Positions 35,686 to 50,500 of a stretch of DNA of 64,000 nt are shown here, one piece after another. The position numbers and the translations under genes are program-made. The notes under the pieces were generated by a model. It saw only the letters and a program-made list of their open reading frames with translations, was not told the origin of the DNA and ran no database searches. This DNA comes from Apteryx mantelli (taxonomy: Eukaryota; Chordata; Aves; Apterygiformes; Apterygidae): the NCBI RefSeq assembly GCF_036417845.1, contig NW_027118693.1, positions 3,792,001 to 3,856,000 on the forward strand, written 5' to 3'. How positions within the stretch are numbered: position 1 is the first letter of the stretch; each line of letters starts with the position of its first letter.

Positions 35686-38600
35686 TCTCACAAACACAAA
35701 CTGCACCCACAGCACCAGCACTGGCCTATCAGGCACTCAGCCACAAGTGACATCACAACCACAAACCCCACCCACAGCACCAGCACTGGCCTATCAGGCA
35801 CTGAGCCACAAGTGACATCACAAACACAACCTGCACCCACAGCACCAGCACTGGCCTATGAGGCACTCAGCCACAAGTGACATCACAACCACAAACCCCA
35901 CCCACAGCACCAGCACTGGCCTATCAGGCACTCAGACACAAGTGACATCACAACCACAAACCCCACCCACAGCACCAGCACTGGCCTATCAGGCACTCAG
36001 CCACAAGTGACATCACAACCACAAAACCCACCCACAGCACCAGCACTGGCCTATCAGGCACTCAGCCACAAGTGACATCACAAACACAAACCCCACCCAC
36101 AGCACCAGCACTGGCCTATCAGGCACTCAGCCACAAGAGACATCACAACCACAAACCCCACCCACAGCACCAGCACTGGCCTATCAGGCACTCAGACACA
36201 AGTGACATCACAACCACAAACCCCACCCACAGCACCAGCACTGGCCTATCAGGTAGTCAGCCACAAGTGACATCACAAACACAAACTGCACCCACATCAC
36301 CAGCACTGGCCTATCAGGCACTCAGCCACAAGTGACATCACAAACACAAACTGCACCCACAGCACCAGCACAGGCCTATCAGGCACTGAGCCACAAGTGA
36401 CACCACAATCACAAACTGCAGCCACAGCACCAGCACTGGCCTATCAGGCACTGAGCCACAAGTGACATCACAACCACAAACCCCACCCAAAGGACCAGCA
36501 CTGGCCTATCAGGTAGTCAGCCACAAGTGACATCAGAACCACAAACCCCACCCACAGCACCAGCACTGGCCTATCAGGCACTCAGCCACAAGTGACCTCA
36601 AAACCACAAACTGCAGCCATGTGACCAGTACGGGCCTATCAGGTACTGAGCCACAAGTGACATCACAACTAGAAACTCCACCCACAGCACCAGCACTGGC
36701 CTATCAGGCACTCAGCCACAAGTGACATCACAACCACAAACGCCACCCACAGCACCAGCACTGGCCTATCAGGCACTCAGCCACAAGTGACATCACAACC
36801 ACAAACCCCACCCACAGCACCAGCACTGGCCTATCAGGTAGTCAGCCTCAAGTGACATCACAACCACAAACCCCACCCACAGCACCAGCACTGGCCTATC
36901 AGGCACTCAGCCACAAGTGACATCACAACCACAAACCCCACCCACAGCACCAGCACTGGCCTATCAGGCACTCAGACACAAGTGACATCACAACCACAAA
37001 CCCCACCCACAGCACCAGCACTGGCCTATCAGGTAGTCAGCCACAAGTGACATCACAACCACAAACTGCACCCACAGCACCAGCACTGGCCGATCAGGCA
37101 CTCAGCCACAAGTGACATCACAATCACAAACTCCACCCACAGCACCAGCACTGGCCTATCAGGCACTCAGCCACAAGTGACATCACAAACACAACCTGCA
37201 CCCACAGCACCAGCACAGGCCTATCAGGCACTGAGCCACAAGTGACCCCACAATCACAAACTGCAGCCACAGCACCAGCACTGGCCTATCAGGCACTGAG
37301 CCACAAGTGACATCACAACCACAAACCCCACCCACAGAACCAGCACTGGCCTATCAGGCACTCAGCCACAAGTGACATCACAAACACAAACTGCACCCAC
37401 AGCACCAGCACTGGCCTATCAGGCACTCAGCCACAAGTGACATCACAACCACAAACCCCACCCACAGCACCAGCACTGGCCTATCAGGCACTCAGCCACA
37501 AGTGACATCACAACCACAAACGCCACCCACAGCACCAGCACGGGCCTATCAGGCACTCAGCCATAAGTGACATCACAACCACAAACCCCACCCACAGCAC
37601 CAGCACTGGCCTATCAGGTAGTCAGCCACAAGTGACATCACAACCACAAACTGCACCCACAGCACCAGCACTGGCCTATCAGGCCCTCAGTCACAAGTGA
37701 CATCACAACCACAAACTGCACCCACAGCACCAGCACTGGCCTATCAGGCCCTCAGTCACAAGTGACATCACAACCACAAACTCCACCCACAGCACCAGCA
37801 CTGGCCTATCAGGCACTGAGCCACAAGTGACCTCACAAACACAAACTGCACCCACAGCACCAGCACTGGCCGATCAGGCACTGACCCACAAGTGACATCA
37901 CAACCACAAACTGCACCCACAGCACCAGCACTGGCCTATCAGGCACTCAGCCACAAGTGACATCACAACCACAAACCCCACCCACAGCACCAGCACTGGC
38001 CTATCAGGCACTCAGCCACAAGTGACATCACAAACACAAACCCCACCCACAGCACCAGCACTGGCCTATCAGGCACTCAGCCACAAGTGACATCACAACC
38101 ACAAACCCCACCCACAGCACCAGCACTGGCCTATCAGGCACTCAGCCACAAGTGACATCACAACCACAAACCCCACCCACAGCACCAGCACTGGCCTATC
38201 AGGCACTCAGCCACAAGAGACATCACAACCACAAACCCCACCCACAGCACCAGCACTGGCCTATCAGGCACTCAGACACAAGTGACATCACAACCAAAAA
38301 CCCCACCCACAGCACCAGCACTGGCCTATCAGGTAGTCAGCCACAAGTGACATCACAACCACAAACTGCACCCACAGCACCAGCACTGGCCGATCAGGCA
38401 CTCAGCCACAAGTGACATCACAATCACAAACTCCACCCACAGCACCAGCACTGGCCTATCAGGCACTCAGCCACAAGTGACATCACAAACACAAACTGCA
38501 CCCACAGCACCAGCACTGGCCTATCAGGCACTCAGACACAAGTGACATCACAACCACAAACCCCACCCACAGCACCAGCACTGGCCTATCAGGTAGTCAG

Positions 38601-41600
38601 CCACAAGTGACATCACAAACACAAACTGCACCCACATCACCAGCACTGGCCTATCAGGCACTCAGCCACAAGTGACATCACAAACACAACCTGCACCCAC
38701 AGCACCAGCACAGGCCTATCAGGCACTGAGCCACAAGTGACCCCACAATCACAAACTGCAGCCACAGCACCAGCACTGGCCTATCAGGCACTGAGCCACA
38801 AGTGACATCACAACCACAAACCCCACCCACAGCACCAGCACTGGCCTATCAGGCACTCAGCCACAAGTGACATCACAACCACAAACTGCACCCACAGCAC
38901 CAGCACTGGCCTATCAGGCACTCAGCCACAAGTGACATCACAACCACAAACCCCACCCACAGCACCAGCACTGGCCTATCAGGCACTCAGCCACAAGTGA
39001 CATCACAACCACAAACGCCACCCACAGCACCAGCACGGGCCTATCAGGCACTCAGCCATAAGTGACATCACAACCACAAACCCCACCCACAGCACCAGCA
39101 CTGGCCTATCAGGTAGTCAGCCACAAGTGACATCACAACCACAAACTGCACCCACAGCACCAGCACTGGCCTATCAGGCCCTCAGTCACAAGTGATACCA
39201 CAACCACAAACTGCACCCACAGCACCAGCACTGGCCCATCAGGCACTCAGCCACAAGTGACATCACAACCACAAACCCCACCCACAGCACCAGCACTGGC
39301 CTATCAGGTAGTCAGCCACAAGTGACATCACAACCACAAACTGCACCCACAGCACCAGCACTGGCCTATCAGGCACTGAGTCACAAGTGACATCACAACC
39401 ACAAACTGCACCCACATCACCAGCACAGGCCTATCAGGCACTGAGCCACAAGTGAACTCACAAACACAAACTGCACCCACAGCACCAGCACTGGCCTATC
39501 AGGTAGTCAGCCACAAGTGACATCACAAACACAAACTGCACCCACAGCACCAGCACTGGCCTATCAGGCCCTCAGTCACAAGTGACACCACAACCACAAA
39601 CTGCACCCACAGCACCAGCACTGGCCCATCAGGCACTCAGCCACAAGTGACATCACAACCACAAACCCCACCCACAGCACCAGCACTGGCCTATCAGGCA
39701 CTCAGACACAAGTGACATCACAAACACAAACTGCACCCACATCACCAGCACTGGCCTATCAGGCACTCAGCCACAAGTGACATCACAAACACAAACTGCA
39801 CCCACAGCACCAGCACTGGCCTATCAGGCACTGAGTCACAAGTGACATCACAACCACAAACTCCACCCACAGCACCAGCACTGGCCTATCAGGCACTGAG
39901 CCACAAGTGACCTCACAAACACAAACTGCACCCACAGCACCAGCACTGGCCGATCAGGCACTGACCCACAAGTGACATCACAACCACAAACCCCACCCAC
40001 AGCACCAGCACTGGCCTATCAGGCACTCAGACACAAGTGACATCACAACCACAAACCCCACCCACAGCACCAGCACTGGCCTATCAGGCACTCAGACACA
40101 AGTGACATCACAAACACAAACCCCACCCACAGCACCAGCACTGGCCTATCAGGCACTCAGCCACAAGTGACATCACAACCACAAACCCCACCCACAGCAC
40201 CAGCACTGGCCTATCAGGCACTCAGCCACAAGTGACATCACAACCACAAACCCCACCCACAGCATCAGCACTGGCCTATCAGGCACTCAGCCACAAGTGA
40301 CATCACAACCAAAAACTGCACCCACAGCACCAGCACTGGCCTATCAGGTAGTCAGCCACAAGTGACATCACAACCACAAACTGCACCCACAGCACCAGCA
40401 CTGGCCTATCAGGCACTGAGCCACAAGTGACATCACAAACACAAACTCCACCCACAGCACCAGCACTGGCCGATCAGGCACTGACCCACAAGTGACATCA
40501 CAACCACAAACCCCACCCACAGCACCAGCACTGGCCTATCAGGCACTCAGCCACAAGTGACATCACAACCACAAACCCCACCCACAGCACCAGCACTGGC
40601 CTATCAGGCACTCAGCCACAAGTGACATCACAACCACAAACCCCACCCACAGCACCAGCACTGGCCTATCAGGCACTCAGCCACAAGTGACATCACAACC
40701 ACAAACCCCACCCACAGCACCAGCACTGGCCTATCAGGCACTCAGCCACAAGTGACATCACAAACACAAACTGCACCCACATCACCAGCACTGGCCTATC
40801 AGGCACTCAGCCACAAGTGACATCACAAACACAAACTGCACCCACAGCACCAGCACTGGCCTATCAGGCACTGAGTCACAAGTGACATCACAACCACAAA
40901 CTCCACCCACATCACCAGCACTGGCCTATCAGGCACTGAGCCACAAGTGACCTCACAAACACAAACTGCACCCACAGCACCAGCACTGGCCGATCAGGCA
41001 CTGACCCACAAGTGACATCACAACCACAAACCCCACCCACAGCACCAGCACTGGCCTATCAGGCACTCAGCCACAAGTGACATCACAACCACAAACCCCA
41101 CCCACAGCACCAGCACTGGCCTATCAGGCACTCAGCCACAAGAGACATCACAACCACAAACCCCACCCACAGCACCAGCACTGGCCTATCAGGCACTCAG
41201 CCACAAGTGACATCACAACCAAAAACTGCACCCACAGCACCAGCACTGGCCTATCAGGTAGTCAGCCACAACTGACATCACAGCCACAAACTGCACCCAC
41301 AGCACCAGCACTGGCCTATCAGGCACTCAGCCACAAGTGACATCACAACCACAAACCCCACCCACAGCACCAGCACTGGCCTATCAGGCACTCAGCCACA
41401 AGTTACATCACAACCACAAACCCCACCCACAGCACCAGCACTGGCCTATCAGGCACTCAGCCACAAGAGACATCACAAACACAAACTGCACCCACAGCAC
41501 CAGCACTGGCCTATCAGGCACTGAGCCACAAGTGACATCACAACCACAAACCCCACCCACAGCACCAGCACTGGCCTATCAGGTAGTCAGCCACAAGTGA

Positions 41601-44600
41601 CATCACAAACACAAACTGCACCCACATCACCAGCACTGGCCCATCAGGCACTCAGCCACAAGTGACATCACAAACACAACCTGCACCCACAGCACCAGCA
41701 CAGGCCTATCAGGCACTGAGCCACAAGTGACCCCACAATCACAAACTGCAGCCACAGCACCAGCACTGGCCTATCAGGCACTGAGCCACAAGTGACATCA
41801 CAACCACAAACCCCACCCACAGAACCAGCACTGGCCTATCAGGCACTCAGCCACAAGTGACATCACAAACACAAACTGCACCCACAGCACCAGCACTGGC
41901 CTATCAGGCACTCAGCCACAAGTGACATCACAACCACAAACCCCACCCACAGCACCAGCACTGGCCTATCAGGCACTCAGCCACAAGTGACATCACAACC
42001 ACAAACGCCACCCACAGCACCAGCACGGGCCTATCAGGCACTCAGCCATAAGTGACATCACAACCACAAACCCCACCCACAGCACCAGCACTGGCCTATC
42101 AGGTAGTCAGCCACAAGTGACATCACAACCACAAACTGCACCCACAGCACCAGCACTGGCCTATCAGGCCCTCAGTCACAAGTGATACCACAACCACAAA
42201 CTGCACCCACAGCACCAGCACTGGCCCATCAGGCACTCAGCCACAAGTGACATCACAACCACAAACCCCACCCACAGGACCAGCACTGGCCTATCAGGTA
42301 GTCAGCCACAAGTGACATCACAACCACAAACTGCACCCACAGCACCAGCACTGGCCTATCAGGCACTGAGTCACAAGTGACATCACAACCACAAACTCCA
42401 CCCACATCACCAGCACTGGCCTATCAGGCACTGAGCCACAAGTGACCTCACAAACACAAACTGCACCCACAGCACCAGCACTGGCCGATCAGGCACTCAG
42501 CCACAAGTGACATCACAACCACAAACCCCACCCACAGCACCAGCACTGGCCTATCAGGCACTGAGCCACAAGTGACATCACAAACACAAACTGCACCCAC
42601 AGCACCAGCACTGGCCTATCAGGCACTCAGACACAAGTGACATCACAAACACAAACTGCACCCACAGCACCAGCACTGGCCGATCAGGCACTGACCCACA
42701 AGTGACATCACAACCACAAACCCCACCCACAGCACCAGCACTGGCCTATCAGGCACTCAGCCACAAGTGACATCACAACCACAAACCCCACCCACAGCAC
42801 CAGCACTGGCCTATCAGGCACTCAGCCACAAGAGACATCACAACCACAAACCCCACCCACAGCACCAGCACTGGCCTATCAGGCACTCAGCCACAAGAGA
42901 CATCACAAACACAAACTGCACCCACAGCACCAGCACTGGCCTATCAGGCACTGAGCCACAAGTGACATCACAACCACAAACCCCACCCACAGCACCAGCA
43001 CTGGCCTATCAGGCACTGAGCCACAAGTGACATCACAAACACAAACTCCACCCACAGCACCAGCACTGGCCGATCAGGCACTGACCCACAAGTGACATCA
43101 CAACCACAAACCCCACCCACAGCACCAGCACTGGCCTATCAGGCACTCAGCCACAAGTGACATCACAACCACAAACCCCACCCACAGCACCAGCACTGGC
43201 CTATCAGGCACTCAGCCACAAGTGACATCACAACCACAAACCCCACCCACAGCACCAGCACTGGCCTATCAGGCACTCAGCCACAAGTTACATCACAACC
43301 ACAAACCCCACCCACAGCACCAGCACTGGCCTATCAGGCACTCAGCCACAAGTGACATCACAAACACAAACTGCACCCACATCACCAGCACTGGCCTATC
43401 AGGCACTCAGCCACAAGTGACATCACAAACACAAACTGCACCCACAGCACCAGCACTGGCCTATCAGGCACTGAGTCACAAGTGACATCACAACCACAAA
43501 CTGCACCCACAGCACCAGCACTGGCCTATCAGGCACTGAGCCACAAGTGACCTCACAAACACAAACTGCACCCACAGCACCAGCACTGGCCGATCAGGCA
43601 CTGACCCACAAGTGACATCACAACCACAAACCCCACCCACAGCACCAGCACTGGCCTATCAGGCACTCAGCCACAAGTGACATCACAACCACAAACCCCA
43701 CCCACAGCACCAGCACTGGCCTATCAGGCACTCAGCCACAAGAGACATCACAACCACAAACCCCACCCACAGCACCAGCACTGGCCTATCAGGCACTCAG
43801 CCACAAGTGACATCACAACCAAAAACTGCACCCACAGCACCAGCACTGGCCTATCAGGTAGTCAGCCACAACTGACATCACAGCCACAAACTGCACCCAC
43901 AGCACCAGCACTGGCCTATCAGGCACTGAGCCACAAGTGACATCACAAACACAAACTCCACCCACAGCACCAGCACTGGCCGATCAGGCACTGACCCACA
44001 AGTGACATCACAACCACAAACCCCACCCACAGCACCAGCACTGGCCTATCAGGCACTCAGCCACAAGTGACATCACAACCACAAACCCCACCCACAGCAC
44101 CAGCACTGGCCTATCAGGCACTCAGCCACAAGTGACATCACAACCACAAACCCCACCCACAGCACCAGCACTGGCCTATCAGGCACTCAGCCACAAGTTA
44201 CATCACAACCACAAACCCCACCCACAGCACCAGCACTGGCCTATCAGGCACTCAGCCACAAGAGACATCACAAACACAAACTGCACCCACAGCACCAGCA
44301 CTGGCCTATCAGGCACTGAGCCACAAGTGACATCACAACCACAAACCCCACCCACAGCACCAGCACTGGCCTATCAGGTAGTCAGCCACAAGTGACATCA
44401 CAAACACAAACTGCACCCACATCACCAGCACTGGCCTATCAGGCACTCAGCCACAAGTGACATCACAAACACAACCTGCACCCACAGCACCAGCACAGGC
44501 CTATCAGGCACTGAGCCACAAGTGACCCCACAATCACAAACTGCAGCCACAGCACCAGCACTGGCCTATCAGGCACTGAGCCACAAGTGACATCACAACC

Positions 44601-46616
44601 ACAAACCCCACCCACAGAACCAGCACTGGCCTATCAGGCACTCAGCCACAAGTGACATCACAAACACAAACTGCACCCACAGCACCAGCACTGGCCTATC
44701 AGGCACTCAGCCACAAGTGACATCACAAACACAAACCCCACCCACAGCACCAGCACTGGCCTATCAGGCACTCAGCCACAAGTGACATCACAACCACAAA
44801 CCCCACCCACAGCACCAGCACTGGCCTATCAGGCACTCAGCCATAAGTGACATCACAACCACAAACCCCACCCACAGCACCAGCACTGGCCTATCAGGCA
44901 CTCAGCCACAAGTGACATCACAACCACAAACGCCACCCACAGCACCAGCACGGGCCTATCAGGCACTCAGCCATAAGTGACATCACAACCACAAACCCCA
45001 CCCACAGCACCAGCACTGGCCTATCAGGTAGTCAGCCACAAGTGACATCACAACCACAAACTGCACCCACAGCACCAGCACTGGCCTATCAGGCCCTCAG
45101 TCACAAGTGATACCACAACCACAAACTGCACCCACAGCACCAGCACTGGCCCATCAGGCACTCAGCCACAAGTGACATCACAACCACAAACCCCACCCAC
45201 AGGACCAGCACTGGCCTATCAGGTAGTCAGCCACAAGTGACATCACAACCACAAACTGCACCCACAGCACCAGCACTGGCCTATCAGGCACTGAGTCACA
45301 AGTGACATCACAACCACAAACTCCACCCACATCACCAGCACTGGCCTATCAGGCACTGAGCCACAAGTGACCTCACAAACACAAACTGCACCCACAGCAC
45401 CAGCACTGGCCGATCAGGCACTCAGCCACAAGTGACATCACAACCACAAACCCCACCCACAGCACCAGCACTGGCCTATCAGGCACTGAGCCACAAGTGA
45501 CATCACAAACACAAACTGCACCCACAGCACCAGCACTGGCCTATCAGGCACTCAGACACAAGTGACATCACAAACACAAACTGCACCCACAACACCAGCA
45601 CTGGCCTATCAGGCACTCAGCCACAAGTGACATCACAACCACAAACCCCACCCACAGCACCAGCACTGGCCTATCAGGCACTCAGTCACAAGTGACATCA
45701 CAATCACAAACTCCACCCACAGCACCAGCACTGGCCTATCAGGCACTAAGCCACAAGTGACATCACAAACACAAACTGCACCCACAGCACCAGCACTGGC
45801 CCATCAGGCACTCAGCCACAAGTGACATCACAACCACAAACCCCACCCACAGAACCAGCACTGGCCTATCAGGCACTGAGCCACAAGTGACATCACAAAC
45901 ACAAACTGCACCCACAGCACCAGCACTGGCCGATCAGGCACTGAGACACAAGTGACATCAGAAACGAAAACTCCACCCACATGACCAGCACTGGCCTATC
46001 AGGAACTCAGCCACAAGTGACATCGCAAACACAAACTGCACCCACATCACCAGCACTGGCCTATCAGGCACTCAGCCACAAGTGACATCACAACCACAAA
46101 ACCCACCCACAGCACCAGCACTGGCCTATCAGGTAGTCAGCCACAAGTGACATCACAACCACAAACCCCACCCACAGCACCAGCACTGACCTATCAGACA
46201 CTGAGCCACAAATGACATCACAACCAGAAACGCCACCCACAGCACCAGTACGGGCCTATCAGGTACTGAGCCACAAGTGACATCACAACTAGAAACTACA
46301 CCCACAGCACCAGCACTGGCCTATCAGGCACTCAGACACAAGTGACATCACAAACAAAAACTCCACCCACAGCACCAGCACTGGCCTATCAGGCACTGAG
46401 CCACAAGTGACCTCACAAACACAAACTGCACCCACAGCACCAGCACTGGCCGATCAGGCACTGACCCACAAGTGACATCACAACCACAAACCCCACCCAC
46501 AGCACCAGCACTGGCCTATCAGGCACTGAGCCAAAAGTGACATCACAACCACAAACTGCACCCACAGCACCAGCACTGGCCGATCAGGCACTGAGCAACA
46601 ACTGACATCACAACCA

Positions 46617-46625
46617 CTTCCCCAC
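46617..46625 (+). repeat. Marker variant of the satellite (64 bp unit), first of six
   Basis: In this unit CCACAAACCCCACCC is replaced by CCACTTCCCCACCC, one base shorter. The same variant recurs at about 49,541, 52,270, 54,219, 57,468 and 63,382. Spacings of 2924, 2729, 1949, 3249 and 5914 bp are each a multiple of 65 minus 1 (45, 42, 30, 50 and 91 units), so every interval contains exactly one short unit. Confidence 0.9.
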
Positions 46626-47514
46626 CCACAGGACCAGCACTGGCCTATCAGGCACTGAGCCACAACTGACATCACAGCCACAAACTGCACCCACAGCACC
46701 AGCACTGGCCTATCAGGCACTGAGCCACAAGTGACATCACAAACACAAACTCCACCCACAGCACCAGCACTGGCCTATCAGGCACTGACCCACAAGTGAC
46801 ATCACAACCACAAACCCCACCCACAGCACCAGCACTGGCCTATCAGGCACTCAGCCACAAGTGACATCACAAACACAAACCCCACCCACAGCACCAGCAC
46901 TGGCCTATCAGGCACTCAGCCACAAGTGACATCACAACCACAAACCCCACCCACAGCACCAGCACTGGCCTATCAGGCACTCAGCCACAAGTTACATCAC
47001 AACCACAAACCCCACCCACAGCACCAGCACTGGCCTATCAGGCACTCAGCCACAAGAGACATCACAAACACAAACTGCACCCACAGCACCAGCACTGGCC
47101 TATCAGGCACTCAGCCACAAGTGACATCACAACCACAAACCCCACCCACAGCACCAGCACTGGCCTATCAGGTAGTCAGCCACAAGTGACATCACAAACA
47201 CAAACTGCACCCACATCACCAGCACTGGCCTATCAGGCACTCAGCCACAAGTGACATCACAAACACAACCTGCACCCACAGCACCAGCACAGGCCTATCA
47301 GGCACTGAGCCACAAGTGACATCACAAACACAAACTGCACCCACAGCACCAGCACTGGCCGATCAGGCACTGACCCACAAGTGACATCACAACCACAAAC
47401 CCCACCCACAGAACCAGCACTGGCCTATCAGGCACTGAGCCACAAGTGACATCACAAACACAAACTGCACCCACAGCACCAGCACTGGCCGATCAGGCAC
47501 TGAGACACAAGTGA

Positions 47515-47570
47515 CATCACAAAAAAACCCTGCAGCCATGTGACCAGTAGTGGCCTAGCAGGCACTCAGC
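47515..47570 (+). repeat. Diverged satellite subtype (GCAGCCATGTGACCAGTAGT)
   Basis: A unit with an A-rich run, CCCTGCAGCCATGTGACCAG and TGGCCTAGCAGG departs strongly from the consensus but keeps the 65 bp phase. Copies recur near 48,364, 53,565, 55,509, 56,357, 59,087 and 62,336. A related subtype (CAGCCATGTGACCAGTACGG) occurs near 36,609, 47,917, 53,113, 55,910, 59,486 and 61,946. Confidence 0.8.
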
Positions 47571-50500
47571 CACAAGTGACATCACAAACACAAACCCCAC
47601 CCACAGCACCAGCACTGGCCTATCAGGCACTGAGACAGAAGTGACATCACAAACACAAACTGCACCCACAGCACCAGCACTGGCCTATCAGGCACTCAGC
47701 CACAAGTGACATCACAACCACAAACCCCACCCACAGCACCAGCACTGGCCTATCAGGTAGTCAGCCACAAGTGACATCACAAACACAAACTGCACCCACA
47801 TCACCAGCACTGCCCTATCAGACACTGAGCCACAAATGACATCACAACCAGAAACGCCACCCACAGCACCAGCACGGGCCTATCAGGCACTCAGCCACAA
47901 GTGACCTCAAAACCACAAACTGCAGCCATGTGACCAGTACGGGCCTATCAGGTACTGAGCCACAAGTGACATCACAACTAGAAACTCCACCCACAGCACC
48001 AGCACTGGCCTATCAGGCACTCAGACACAAGTGACATCACAAACACAAACCCCACCCACAGCACCAGCACTGGCCTATCAGGCACTGAGCCACAAGAGAC
48101 ATCACAACCACAAACTGCACCCACAGCACCAGCACTGGCCTATCAGGCACTGAGCCACAAGAGACATCACAACCACAAACTCTACTCACAGGACCAGCAC
48201 TGGCCTACCAGGCACTGAGCCACAAGTGACATCACAAACACAAACTGCACCCACAGCACCAGCACTGGCCTATCAGGCACTGAGCCACAAGTGACATCAC
48301 AAACACAAACTGCACCCACAGCACCAGCACTGGCCGATCAGGCACTGAGACACAAGTGACATCACAAAAAAACCCTGCAGCCATGTGACCAGTAGTGGCC
48401 TAGCAGGCACTCAGCCACAAGTGACATCACAAACACAAACCCCACCCACAGCACCAGCACTGGCCTATCAGGCACTGAGACAGAAGTGACATCACAAACA
48501 CAAACTGCACCCACAGCACCAGCACTGGCCCATCAGGCACTCAGCCACAAGTGACATCACAACCACAAACCCCACCCACAGCACCAGCACTGGCCTATCA
48601 GGCACTCAGCCACAAGTGACATCACAACCACAAAACCCACCCACAGCACCAGCACTGGCCTATCAGGTAGTCAGCCACAAGTGACATCACAACCACAAAC
48701 TGCACCCACAGCACCAGCACTGACCTATCAGACACTGAGCCACAAATGACATCACAACCAGAAACGCCACCCACAGCACCAGTACGGGCCTATCAGGTAC
48801 TGAGCCACAAGTGACATCACAACTAGAAACTCCACCCACAGCACCAGCACTGGCCTATCAGGCACTCAGCCACAAGTGACATCACAACCACAAACTGCAC
48901 CCACAGCACCAGCACTGGCCGATCAGGCCCTCAGTCACAAGTGACATCACAATCACAAACTGCACCCACAGCACCAGCACTGGCCTATCAGGCACTCAGC
49001 CACAAGAGACATCACAACCACAAACTGCACCCACAGCACCAGCACTGGCCTATCAGGCACTCAGCCACAAGTGACATCACAACCACAAAACCCACCCACA
49101 GCACCAGCACTGGCCTATCAGGTAGTCAGCCACAAGTGACATCACAACCACAAACTGCACCCACAGCACCAGCACTGACCTATCAGACACTGAGCCACAA
49201 ATGACATCACAACCAGAAACGCCACCCACAGCACCAGTACGGGCCTATCAGGTACTGAGCCACAAGTGACATCACAACTAGAAACTCCACCCACAGCACC
49301 AGCACTGGCCTATCAGGCACTCAGACACAAGTGACATCACAAACAAAAACTCCACCCACAGCACCAGCACTGGCCTATCAGGCACTGAGCCAAAAGTGAC
49401 ATCACAACCACAAACTGCACCCACAGCACCAGCACTGGCCGATCAGGCACTGAGCAACAACTGACATCACAACCACAAACTGCACCCACAGCACCAGCAC
49501 TGGCCGATCAGGCACTGAGCAACAACTGACATCACAACCACTTCCCCACCCACAGGACCAGCACTGGCCTATCAGGCACTGAGCCACAACTGACATCACA
49601 GCCACAAACTGCACCCACAGCACCAGCACTGGCCTATCAGGCACTGAGCCACAAGTGACCTCACAAACACAAACTGCACCCACAGCACCAGCACTGGCCG
49701 ATCAGGCACTGACCCACAAGTGACATCACAACCACAAACCCCACCCACAGCACCAGCACTGGCCTATCAGGCACTCAGCCACAAGTGACATCACAACCAC
49801 AAACTCCACCCACATCACCAGCACTGGCCTATCAGGCACTCAGCCACAAGTTACATCACAACCACAAACCCCACCCACAGCACCAGCACTGGCCTATCAG
49901 GCACTCAGCCACAAGAGACATCACAAACACAAACTGCACCCACAGCACCAGCACTGGCCTATCAGGCACTGAGCCACAAGTGACATCACAACCACAAACC
50001 CCACCCACAGCACCAGCACTGGCCTATCAGGTAGTCAGCCACAAGTGACATCACAAACACAAACTGCACCCACATCACCAGCACTGGCCTATCAGGCACT
50101 CAGCCACAAGTGACATCACAAACACAACCTGCACCCACAGCACCAGCACAGGCCTATCAGGCACTGAGCCACAAGTGACCCCACAATCACAAACTGCAGC
50201 CACAGCACCAGCACTGGCCTATCAGGCACTGAGCCACAAGTGACATCACAACCACAAACCCCACCCACAGAACCAGCACTGGCCTATCAGGCACTCAGCC
50301 ACAAGTGACATCACAAACACAAACTGCACCCACAGCACCAGCACTGGCCTATCAGGCACTCAGCCACAAGTGACATCACAACCACAAACCCCACCCACAG
50401 CACCAGCACTGGCCTATCAGGCACTCAGCCACAAGTGACATCACAACCACAAACGCCACCCACAGCACCAGCACGGGCCTATCAGGCACTCAGCCATAAG

